Positions 1-4,746 of a stretch of 5,273 nucleotides of DNA are shown in pieces. A program made the translations under genes and the position numbers. Below the pieces are notes generated by a model. It made no database searches. It was not told the origin of the DNA and was given only the letters and a program-made list of their open reading frames with translations. Each line of letters begins with the position of its first letter. Positions within the stretch are counted from its first letter, which is position 1. The stretch comes from Desulfobulbaceae bacterium (GTDB lineage Bacteria; Desulfobacterota; Desulfobulbia; Desulfobulbales; Desulfobulbaceae), in NCBI GenBank assembly GCA_026990725.1, contig JALXCX010000289.1:1-5273 (forward strand), written 5' to 3'.

Positions 1-2105
1 AGCAGATGTTGGACTGCCAGGTGTTTACGGATGATCTTTTTTGCAGCAAGTTTATTCATCAGCCCGGCCATGGTGTGGCTTTCTCGCTGTTTGGCAAGGA
101 TCTTCTCGGTCATCTCCCGGGATTCATCAATGGAGATAAAGACAAAGCGGGAAGCGGTCTCCCCGTCTATCTCCACTTGAGTGGTGGTGATAAAGACCAT
201 GAGCGGCCCTTCCACAGTATTTTCACCGGTTTTCATTTCGCCTGTTATTGGATCTTTGCCCGTGTAGGCCACGGTGATCTTTTTGGAACTCTGGATTGTT
301 CTGATGGAATAGATGGCGCCGTCCATGCCGTCCAGCTCTTCTATGGCAAGGATCTTGTGAGCGAGGCTTTTTGTGTCCTTGTAAAACAGAGCCTGGTCAG
401 TGAGCCGGGTATATTTTATAAAATCCTCCCCCGGGATCAGGGATAAAATAGTGTCCTGCAGGCAGGATTTACCGGCAGCGGAGCGGGACTGGATCATCAC
501 GGACAGGGGATCAGGCATCTTTCTGGAGACAGCTGCCAGATAGCAGAGCAGCTTGTTCATATCCTCACCGGTATAGCCGATGGTCTCAAGATCTCTGGTG
601 ATGTTGTCCAGCAGATTTGGGTCTTGAAGAAATTGCAGGGCTTCTTTTTTGTCTTTACTGCCAAGTGTTGCGGCCCCGGTTTTTTCTGTTTGGGGTTCTT
701 CTTCCGGGGGCTGGTAGTTTTCTGTGTGAACGAGCAGTTGTTCCAGATCCCGGGTGATGATCGTTTCATCAGCTCCAAAGAGATCAGCAAGACCGCGGGC
801 AAGAAAGGCCCGGGATCTGGCTGAGTAGAAGTCCACGGTATCCACATGGAAATGTCTTTTGTGTTTGTTTTTATTTTTGTTTTTTGCCTCTTTAATCCCC
901 TTGACCGTTGCTTTCAGCTTGTTGTTTTTTGATGTAATTCCCTTTACCTCGTAACAACGATCATGGACGTGTAAAGAAAAGCCGTTTTCAATGTTTTTGT
1001 GCTGGTATTCAGGTTTCTTTTCCCGGGGAGCCGGTTCAAGCCCTGCAGCCATACGAACCAGATCGTCATAGTTCCAGTCTTCAGGGTTCTTCACTTCGGG
1101 ATGGAAAAAGTTGTTCAGGTCATAGCCGTCCGGCAGTTGTACCGGATAGCTCTTAATGTTTTCCTGTTCCAGCCTGGCAGCTGCCTTTGCAGCTCCTTTC
1201 TCTCCTGCCTCATCTGCATCAAAGCTGATATAGGCTGTTGAAATTTTGTGTACTTTCAGGTGGTCGATGATTTCCCGGGTAAGGCCGTTGGTGCCGTAAC
1301 AGGGGATGGTGTTGCTTACCCCTGCGTTTAAAAGAGAGAGGCAGTCGAGGATGGATTCTGTGAGATGAACCACACTGCTTAATCCTGCCCCCTGGCGGTT
1401 AAAGATACCCTTTCTCTCTCCCGGCAGGTAGAGGTGGTTGACATCACGTTCCACAATCTCTTCTTCCTGCACAAAACGGCCATACATACCCACCGGGTTG
1501 TTGCTGCTGTCGTAAAGGGGGAAAGTAACATAGCCGTAGAAGTGTTCTCTGCCCTGATTATTGAGGATACCCAGTTCTTTTAATTGCGTAATGGTCTCAC
1601 CATCTGAAGGCAGCACGTTTAACAGGGTGCCGTTGGCAAAGCCGATCTGGTGATCGGCAAAGATCTGTTTATTGCTGATGCCCCGGTGGGCGAGATACTC
1701 CATGGCCCGGGGATCTTCGTTAAAGGCGGTGTGGTAGAAGGCTGCTACCCGTTTCAGGAGTTTGTAATGGGTTGGGGTAAGAACAGGATCATTATTTTTT
1801 TCTTTAACCGGCCTGTCTGTGCTTTGCCTGCTCCCGTAATCCAGCCGGGCTATTGCCTCGGCAAAGGAAAGTCCTTCCTTTTTTCTCAGGAAATCAATCA
1901 CATCACCTCCGGCGCCACAGCCGAAGCATTGCCAGAGGTTTTTTGCCGGAGTTACGGAAAGAGACGGGCTTTTTGTGTCTTCGTGGAAGGGGCAAAAGCC
2001 CTTGTAGCTCTTGCCTGATTTTTTCAGATCAATGCCGCAGGACTGGATGACCTCGGCCAGGTCAACCGACTCTTTGAGGCTGTCTATTTCGTGCTGGTCT
2101 ATCAT
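1..2105 (-). CDS. CHC2 zinc-finger / Toprim primase fused to AAA+ helicase-like domain (partial, runs off left edge)
   Basis: My translation of the minus strand is open from an ATG at 2105 to base 1, giving 701 codons without a stop, so the C-terminus is missing. In order: a DnaG-type CHC2 zinc finger (C38, H41, C60, C63); a Toprim domain with E250 and D254 followed by D296-x-D298 in FDADEAGEKG; a Lys/Asn-rich linker at about 395-420; then an ATPase-like domain with a P-loop SRSAAGKS (K546, S547), a Walker-B-like KILAIEE (E589, E590), sensor-like VFITTTQ, and R653 in TASRF as a possible arginine finger. Known of such families: primer synthesis plus unwinding at the origin of a plasmid, phage or integrative element. 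GAGGA at 2113-2117 lies 7 nt before the ATG and supports this start. Oddities: the glutamate motif is ESILD, not EGxxD, and the first P-loop position is Ser, not Gly. It overlaps the upstream small gene by 44 nt, suggesting translational coupling. The primase assignment is strong; the helicase activity is inferred. Confidence 0.9.
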   Translation of the reverse strand, partial: MIDQHEIDSLKESVDLAEVIQSCGIDLKKSGKSYKGFCPFHEDTKSPSLSVTPAKNLWQCFGCGAGGDVIDFLRKKEGLSFAEAIARLDYGSRQSTDRPVKEKNNDPVLTPTHYKLLKRVAAFYHTAFNEDPRAMEYLAHRGISNKQIFADHQIGFANGTLLNVLPSDGETITQLKELGILNNQGREHFYGYVTFPLYDSSNNPVGMYGRFVQEEEIVERDVNHLYLPGERKGIFNRQGAGLSSVVHLTESILDCLSLLNAGVSNTIPCYGTNGLTREIIDHLKVHKISTAYISFDADEAGEKGAAKAAARLEQENIKSYPVQLPDGYDLNNFFHPEVKNPEDWNYDDLVRMAAGLEPAPREKKPEYQHKNIENGFSLHVHDRCYEVKGITSKNNKLKATVKGIKEAKNKNKNKHKRHFHVDTVDFYSARSRAFLARGLADLFGADETIITRDLEQLLVHTENYQPPEEEPQTEKTGAATLGSKDKKEALQFLQDPNLLDNITRDLETIGYTGEDMNKLLCYLAAVSRKMPDPLSVMIQSRSAAGKSCLQDTILSLIPGEDFIKYTRLTDQALFYKDTKSLAHKILAIEELDGMDGAIYSIRTIQSSKKITVAYTGKDPITGEMKTGENTVEGPLMVFITTTQVEIDGETASRFVFISIDESREMTEKILAKQRESHTMAGLMNKLAAKKIIRKHLAVQHL

Positions 2106-2352
2106 TTCTTTTTCCTCTTCTATCTTGCATCTCAAATAAAATATCTCGCAGGTGGTTCAGGGATTCCCGCAGGAGTACCGGGTTCACAAGCGCCCGTCCT
2201 GTGTGGTAATCGCTGTCCAGCTTATGCAGGTTCTTTCCGGTGAGGGTAAAGGTGGCTATCTGCCGGTCGTTGAAAGAAATGCCGGAAAGATTGCCGCCAC
2301 TGCTTAGAAAGAATGCTCCCTTGAATATGTCGGTGGTCTCGAAGTGGGCCAT
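2062..2352 (-). CDS. Small DUF5659-like protein upstream of primase
   Basis: This 96-residue protein begins MAHFETTDIFKGAFFLSSGG and resembles the DUF5659 family by its N-terminal 'T(S)D-x-x-x-A(F)-FL-x-x-G' pattern. A beta-rich stretch follows (IATFTLTG), and then an L-x-x-L-x-x-x-YHTGRALVNP-like segment and a helix (LLRESLNHLRDILFEM). I recognise the family by eye only; its function is unknown. Such genes often sit directly before CHC2 primases on integrative elements. Evidence that it is real: a near-perfect ribosome binding site GGAGGTGA at 2362-2369 lies 9 nt before the ATG, and its reading frame continues 44 nt into the primase gene, with the primase ribosome binding site inside it. The last 20 residues (QDRRGKRNDRPARNRQPQRVG) are basic and polar and coincide with the overlap, so they may be a by-product of overlap instead of conserved sequence. 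Confidence 0.75.
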   Translation of the reverse strand: MAHFETTDIFKGAFFLSSGGNLSGISFNDRQIATFTLTGKNLHKLDSDYHTGRALVNPVLLRESLNHLRDILFEMQDRRGKRNDRPARNRQPQRVG

Positions 2353-2381
2353 TTTTTGTATTCACCTCCCTGACTGCCCGT

Positions 2382-2457
2382 GGTTGATGTTTGGGCGGAG
2401 ATGCGGTAGAAGAAAGAATCTTCGGTGGATCTCTGCCGGGGTGTGGAGCCATCAACC
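2382..2457 (-). repeat. Nested inverted repeats forming a long interrupted stem in the leader of the DUF5659-primase operon
   Basis: Three inverted repeats share one centre. The outer arms GGTTGATG (2382-2389) and CATCAACC (2450-2457) match perfectly over 8 bp. The middle arms GGCGGAGAT (2394-2402) and ATCTCTGCC (2429-2437) match at 8 of 9 positions. The inner arms GAAGA (2409-2413) and TCTTC (2419-2423) match over 5 bp. On the minus-strand transcript the foot of the structure is about 12 nt from the ribosome binding site at 2362-2369. It could be a regulatory leader RNA, a protein-binding site, or part of a replication origin next to the primase; the sequence does not decide between these. 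Confidence 0.5.
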
Positions 2458-2591
2458 GAGGACTTTGGCGAGTGTATCGGTTGGTGGCTTTTTCTTTTCA
2501 GTCCGTAAAAATATCTTATCGACTATATATGGAGCAGTAAGTGCCATATGTGACACTCATTAGTCAAGGGACTTTCTTCGGTGGCACTATA

Positions 2592-2611
2592 AATCATGCA
2601 TATTCATGATT
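2592..2611 (+). promoter_or_regulatory. Palindromic operator candidate of the toxin-antitoxin operon
   Basis: Arms AATCATG (2592-2598) and CATGATT (2605-2611) form a perfect 7-bp inverted repeat around a 6-bp A+T-rich centre (CATATT). The palindrome lies immediately upstream of the TATAAT box at 2618-2623 and covers the position of the -35 element. Binding of the Xre-type antitoxin encoded 45 bp downstream would therefore block RNA polymerase. Autorepression through a promoter palindrome is the usual arrangement for type II toxin-antitoxin operons. The repeat is seen directly; its use as operator is inferred. Confidence 0.6.
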
Positions 2612-2617
2612 ATGTGG

Positions 2618-2623
2618 TATAAT
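2618..2623 (+). promoter_or_regulatory. Promoter -10 box (TATAAT) of the antitoxin-toxin operon
   Basis: A perfect TATAAT lies 18 bp before the GGAGG ribosome binding site and in the right orientation for the antitoxin gene. No good TTGACA lies 16-18 bp upstream; that position falls inside the palindrome at 2592-2611 (CATGCA or similar). This suggests a promoter that is weak or dependent on its -10 box and open to repression. Confidence 0.6.
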
Positions 2624-2640
2624 TTACGCAAACCATATCC

Positions 2641-2645
2641 GGAGG
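2641..2645 (+). promoter_or_regulatory. Ribosome binding site that decides the antitoxin start
   Basis: GGAGG at 2641-2645 is the only strong Shine-Dalgarno sequence here. The first in-frame ATG (2647) is a single base after it, too close for normal initiation. The second ATG (2656) is 10 nt away and opens directly into the helix-turn-helix domain, so 2656 is preferred. Confidence 0.65.
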
Positions 2646-2655
2646 CATGACCACT

Positions 2656-3174
2656 ATGGCATTTGCAAGCAAACTAACAGAGATACGAAAGAGCAGGAAC
2701 CTGACCCAACAGGAACTTGCTAAAAAGGCAGGCGTTGGTATTTCACAAATGAGACGCTACGAGAAAGGGAGTTCTTCTCCTACGTTAGAAGTAATTAAAA
2801 ACCTGGCCATTACGCTTGGCGTATCGACTGATGAGTTGATTTTTGAGACCAGTGAGCGAATAGCTGCCAGTAAAATTCTGGACAGGGAGCTTTTGCAGCA
2901 GTTTGAAACTGTGTCCAGCCTGGCATCCCGCGATATTGATGCAGTTAAAACTGTTCTTGAAAGTATCATCATCAAAAACAAGATTGAAAAAATTCTCCCA
3001 GGCCAGGGTAAAGAGCGCAGTTGGCAGGAAGACATGCACGAAGTGCAGAAGAAGTTCAGGAAAAAAGCATCCAATTACTCTGAACAGGAAATTGAAGACA
3101 TTATCAATGAAGCTGTAACCGAGGTAAGGGCCGAAGAAACGTCTCCGGAAAGAGGTCAACCAGTTGGAGCATAA
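2656..3174 (+). CDS. Xre-family HTH antitoxin/repressor with antitoxin-like C-terminal tail
   Basis: This 172-residue protein (175 if the ATG at 2647 is used) has three parts. Residues 7-61 are a Cro/C1-type helix-turn-helix (LTQQELAKKAGVGISQMRRY, then PTLEVIKNLAITLGVSTDEL). Residues 75-112 (beginning LDRELLQQFETVSSL) match the helical extension common in a family of small stand-alone Xre regulators. Residues 120-161 are a charged tail with SNYSEQEIEDIINEAVTEVR, like the toxin-binding 'EEEI-x-x-x-I-x-EA-x-x-EVR' ends of many type II antitoxins. Inference: it represses its own operon through the palindrome at 2592-2611 and neutralises the PIN toxin with its tail. The toxin gene overlaps its last 11 nt, which supports coupled translation. 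The usual partners of PIN toxins carry AbrB, Phd or ribbon-helix-helix domains, so an Xre domain is less common here. HTH certain; antitoxin role likely. Confidence 0.85.
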   Translation: MAFASKLTEIRKSRNLTQQELAKKAGVGISQMRRYEKGSSSPTLEVIKNLAITLGVSTDELIFETSERIAASKILDRELLQQFETVSSLASRDIDAVKTVLESIIIKNKIEKILPGQGKERSWQEDMHEVQKKFRKKASNYSEQEIEDIINEAVTEVRAEETSPERGQPVGA

Positions 3175-3595
3175 ATTTGTCGCTGTTATTGACACCAACC
3201 TCTTCATCAGCGGATTATTTGGCCGGAACACGACCACGGCAAAGCTTCAGGAACTCTGGATTCAACAGCAATTCCAGCTTGGAACTTCCCTGGATATCAT
3301 GAAGGAAGTTGGTCGGGTTCTACAGTATCCAAAGGTTAAGAAACGTCTCATAGACGATGACGAGGCGATCAGAAGGTTTTTCCGCCTTGTTTTCCGCAAA
3401 GCCATAGTTGCACGAGATGATTTCCAGACAGACAGGATTGTTGACGACCCGACCGACAACAAATTTCTTGCCTGTGCCCTGGAGATCAAAGCGGATTATA
3501 TTGTTTCCGGGGACAACCACCTGCTTTCTCTCAAGCATTTTCATGGCATCCAGATCGTTGATGCAGCATCATTCATCAAGAAAATAACAGAATAG
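3164..3595 (+). CDS. PIN-domain toxin (putative toxin of type II TA system, COG1569-like)
   Basis: This 143-residue protein is the length of a single PIN domain and fits the COG1569 / PIN_3 group annotated as putative toxin components. The four acidic positions of the active site are visible: D10 in VIDTN, E48 in IMKEVGRVL, D98 in DPTDNKFLACAL and D117 in VSGDNHLL. These coordinate metal for RNA cleavage in this family, so it is predicted to be an endoribonuclease that inhibits translation in the cytoplasm. The start is TTG at 3164, chosen because the domain begins at once (HKFVAVIDTN), no ATG is nearby, and AGAGG at 3151-3155 is 8 nt upstream. It overlaps the antitoxin by 11 nt. The C-terminus (GIQIVDAASFIKKI) is complete. 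Its RNA target cannot be read from the sequence. Confidence 0.9.
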   Translation: MEHKFVAVIDTNLFISGLFGRNTTTAKLQELWIQQQFQLGTSLDIMKEVGRVLQYPKVKKRLIDDDEAIRRFFRLVFRKAIVARDDFQTDRIVDDPTDNKFLACALEIKADYIVSGDNHLLSLKHFHGIQIVDAASFIKKITE

Positions 3596-3685
3596 ACAAG
3601 TGGCGCTGACGCGCGGATATAAAAAATCCCGCCCACCCTTACGCTCGAAGGCCGGTGTTGATGCCGGGGCGCATTGTACCGCTCC

Positions 3686-3737
3686 CTGGCCGTCACACTG
3701 TTTGCTGAAAAAGAAAAGACCGCAAACAGTGCGCCAG
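3686..3737. repeat. Inverted repeat / stem-loop next to the Xer-like site
   Basis: CACTGTTTGC (3696-3705) and GCAAACAGTG (3722-3731) are perfect 10-bp arms around a purine-rich 16-nt loop. CTGGC (3686-3690) and GCCAG (3733-3737) extend the stem across an internal loop. No run of T follows, so it is not a standard intrinsic terminator, although it could still end or stabilise transcripts from the toxin gene 90 bp upstream. It shares the 9-mer ACAGTGCGC with the outer edge of the second Xer-like site (3873-3881). Confidence 0.5.
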
Positions 3738-3743
3738 CCAGTC

Positions 3744-3771
3744 CGCTCGCATAAGGACAATTATGTTAAAT
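3744..3771 (+). other. dif-like Xer recombination site (site 1)
   Basis: The inner XerC-arm sequence CGCATAA (3748-3754), a 6-bp spacer GGACAA (3755-3760) and TTATGTTAAAT (3761-3771) reproduce the architecture of a proteobacterial dif site. The XerD-side arm equals the 11-bp arm of E. coli dif at all positions. The XerC-side arm (3744-3754) agrees at 8 of 11 positions with GGTGCGCATAA. The site could therefore be bound by host XerC and XerD, as the pdif sites of plasmids and the att sites of Xer-exploiting mobile elements are. Comparison is from memory of the dif consensus. Only one 28-bp site is needed for recombination, so this copy could be functional alone. Confidence 0.7.
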
Positions 3772-3872
3772 GGCTGGGGTATATCAGGGGGCGTCGTTGT
3801 CGGGAAGCGTGTTGGTTGATTTCGGCCCGGTGCTGGTGGCTGGGCCATTTAGACATAATTGGGCCTTATGCG
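3748..3872. repeat. Bulged hairpin formed by the two inverted dif-like sites
   Basis: The two sites can pair as one 125-nt hairpin: 9 bp (CGCATAAGG with CCTTATGCG), an internal loop of 1 by 2 nt (A3757 against G3862-G3863), 9 bp (CAATTATGT with ACATAATTG), a single bulged G3852, then 8 bp (TAAATGGC with GCCATTTA). The apical 69 nt (3775-3843) are about three-quarters G+T. Similar bulged hairpins are known in two settings: the single-stranded attP of CTX-type phages (XerCD substrate) and integron attC sites (IntI substrate). The sequence at the outer ends favours the first. Confidence 0.65.
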
Positions 3873-3876
3873 ACAG
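3847..3876 (-). other. Degenerate dif-like site in inverse orientation (site 2)
   Basis: Read on the minus strand it has CGCATAA preceded by CTGT, a 7-nt spacer GGCCCAA instead of 6 nt, and TTATGTCTAAAT, which is the XerD arm with one inserted base. It is thus the same site as the one at 3744-3771 in the opposite direction, but with two extra bases that should harm recombination of the double-stranded form. Because the extra bases fall as bulges when the two copies pair, the degeneracy may be functional, not decay. Confidence 0.6.
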
Positions 3877-4001
3877 TGCGCTTTGATACGTGCGGGGCTG
3901 ATCGGTAATCCCGGCGGCTGCCCTTGGTTTGCCGCTGGAGCGGAAGAACGAACAGAAACTCCCTGCTCTTAAAGAAAATCTAATTTGTACCTGACCCCTT
4001 T

Positions 4002-4226
4002 TACTTTCAGTTTGAGAGTGACAAGTTGAGTAAAGCTGAAAGAAACAAACTGCTGAATGATTTGTATGGGGCGGTGACAGATTTACCTCTTCCACAAAGG
4101 CCTGGTCGAAGCGAGCCGAGATGTAAAAAACGGCGTCCAAAAGCCTATCAACTTCTAACCAGATCAAGGCAGGAAATGAAAGAAATAGCACATCGGAATA
4201 GATACAGGGTAACTGTCATAAACTAG
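4002..4226 (+). pseudogene. 3' remnant of an IS4-type transposase gene
   Basis: The frame encodes about 74 residues that look like the extreme C-terminus of IS4-family DDE transposases, with the signature RPGRSEPRCKKRRPK followed by AYQLLTRSRQEMKEI and a natural TAG at 4224-4226. The family is typically around 400 residues or more, so only the end remains. An in-frame TAA at 3981-3983 and the loss of similarity upstream of about 4002 mark the truncation; no ribosome binding site or sensible start remains (a TTG at 4026 is possible but unlikely). The DDE catalytic residues are absent, so it cannot be active. It is evidence of an old insertion followed by deletion between the Xer-like sites and the Rhs locus. 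Family call by eye, fairly sure. Confidence 0.7.
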
Positions 4227-4291
4227 CACCATTCGACTACGACCCCATTTATTCCGAAGCAAAGATGCGACCCCCTTTTCTCCTTATGTGG

Positions 4292-4699
4292 TTAGTCGTC
4301 ATGTTGGTAGGTTCTAAGTATTAGCTCCGTACCAAATTCCGCTAACTTCGCAAGTAAATCGGGTGAAAATGTTGGCCCTCCGTCAAAACTCTCTTTGAAA
4401 TACCCACACCACAAATACAACTTATATTCGCCAAAATTTGAATGAATTAAATCACGCTTCGGTAAGAGCTTGCTTAATAAAAATAATAGTCCCTCTTCCA
4501 ACAATTCCCACTCTTTTTCAACATAGTTTTCTTCTGTTGAAATAGCATCAAAAGACCAGAAAGGGGTACGGTATCTTTTACCATTTTTGTTAGCGGCCTT
4601 CTCTCTTGTTTGGCAAGGATCGAGTTCCAACACCTTTGACACATTAGATGGAACAAGAGTCGAACCTTCAATCCTAAACTCAACAGTATAGGTATCCAT
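4292..4699 (-). CDS. DUF4279-like protein, probable immunity partner of the Rhs tip
   Basis: This 135-residue protein starts MDTYTVEFRIEGSTLVPSNV and shows the layout I associate with DUF4279: an N-terminal strand, an 'L-x-L-x-P' segment (VLELDPCQTREKA), a central aromatic strand (RTPFWSFDA), a Leu-rich helix (WELLEEGLLFLLSKLLPK), and a C-terminal 'FSPDLLAKLAEFGTELILRTY'. No signal peptide or membrane segment is seen, so it should be cytoplasmic. It follows the Rhs gene by 47 bp on the same strand, the standard position for an immunity gene in polymorphic toxin loci. The immunity role is inferred from position; the family itself has no established biochemical function. The ribosome binding site is weak (GGA, 7 nt before the ATG), so it may depend on translation from the Rhs transcript. 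Its A+T-rich composition matches the Rhs end. Confidence 0.75.
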   Translation of the reverse strand: MDTYTVEFRIEGSTLVPSNVSKVLELDPCQTREKAANKNGKRYRTPFWSFDAISTEENYVEKEWELLEEGLLFLLSKLLPKRDLIHSNFGEYKLYLWCGYFKESFDGGPTFSPDLLAKLAEFGTELILRTYQHDD

Positions 4700-4746
4700 T
4701 TACGATTCCATATTTTCTAAAGTAGAGCGTATTGTCATTATTTATT

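Larger units (their letters stand above)
2353..2655. other. Divergent intergenic region between replication module and toxin-antitoxin operon
   Basis: About 300 bases separate two divergently transcribed operons, and I find no convincing gene in them. They hold, from left to right: the GGAGGTGA ribosome binding site of the leftward gene (2362-2369); a nested inverted-repeat structure (2382-2457); an A+T-rich stretch near 2505-2531; an inverted repeat AGTGCCA/TGGCACT (2540-2546 and 2582-2588); and the palindrome, -10 box and ribosome binding site of the rightward operon (2592-2645). I could not identify a confident promoter for the leftward operon. The best candidate, read on the minus strand in the 2510-2540 area (TTACTG, 16 nt, TAAGAT), is weak. 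Confidence 0.6.
3596..4001. other. Gene-free stretch with stem-loop and paired Xer-like sites
   Basis: I see no credible gene in these 406 bases. The open frames that cross it on either strand give low-complexity translations without recognisable domains and run through the inverted repeats. Its content is structural: a stem-loop at 3686-3737, two inverted dif-like sites spanning 3744-3876, and a short IS-remnant boundary near 3981-4001 (TTTGTACCTGACCCCTTTT). The part from 3600 to 3950 is visibly richer in G+C than the toxin gene before it and the Rhs-linked genes after it, which suggests a different origin. Confidence 0.6.

Noticed and set aside
6..446. Plus-strand open frame of 146 codons within the primase region, and similar ones at 1650-2018 and 4732-5268
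   Set aside because: They are antisense shadows of the primase and Rhs genes, whose frames carry clear domains.
841..905. T-rich low-complexity tract as a regulatory or origin element
   Set aside because: It is the coding sequence of the Lys/Asn-rich linker of the primase read on the other strand.
2240..2563. Plus-strand open frame of 107 codons over the control region
   Set aside because: It is antisense to the DUF5659-like gene, passes through the nested inverted repeats, and shows no domain.
3602..3625. Intrinsic terminator after the toxin gene (GCGC-TGAC-GCGC followed by an A-rich run)
   Set aside because: The stem is only 4 bp and the following run is A, not T, on the transcript strand.
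3748..3872. Integron attC site (recombination site of a gene cassette)
   Set aside because: The bulged hairpin and the nearby toxin-antitoxin cassette fit attC in outline, but the outer ends read GCATAAG and CTTATGC, not RYYYAAC and GTTRRRY. The XerD arm of dif is reproduced exactly, which explains the sequence better. It is kept only as an alternative.
3600..3908. Open frame on the plus strand after the toxin gene (102 codons)
   Set aside because: It begins at a GTG with no ribosome binding site, runs through the stem-loop and both Xer-like sites, and its translation has no recognisable domain.
3784..4191. Open frame on the minus strand, 135 codons
   Set aside because: It lies antisense to the transposase remnant and across the Xer hairpin, has no family resemblance and no convincing ribosome binding site.
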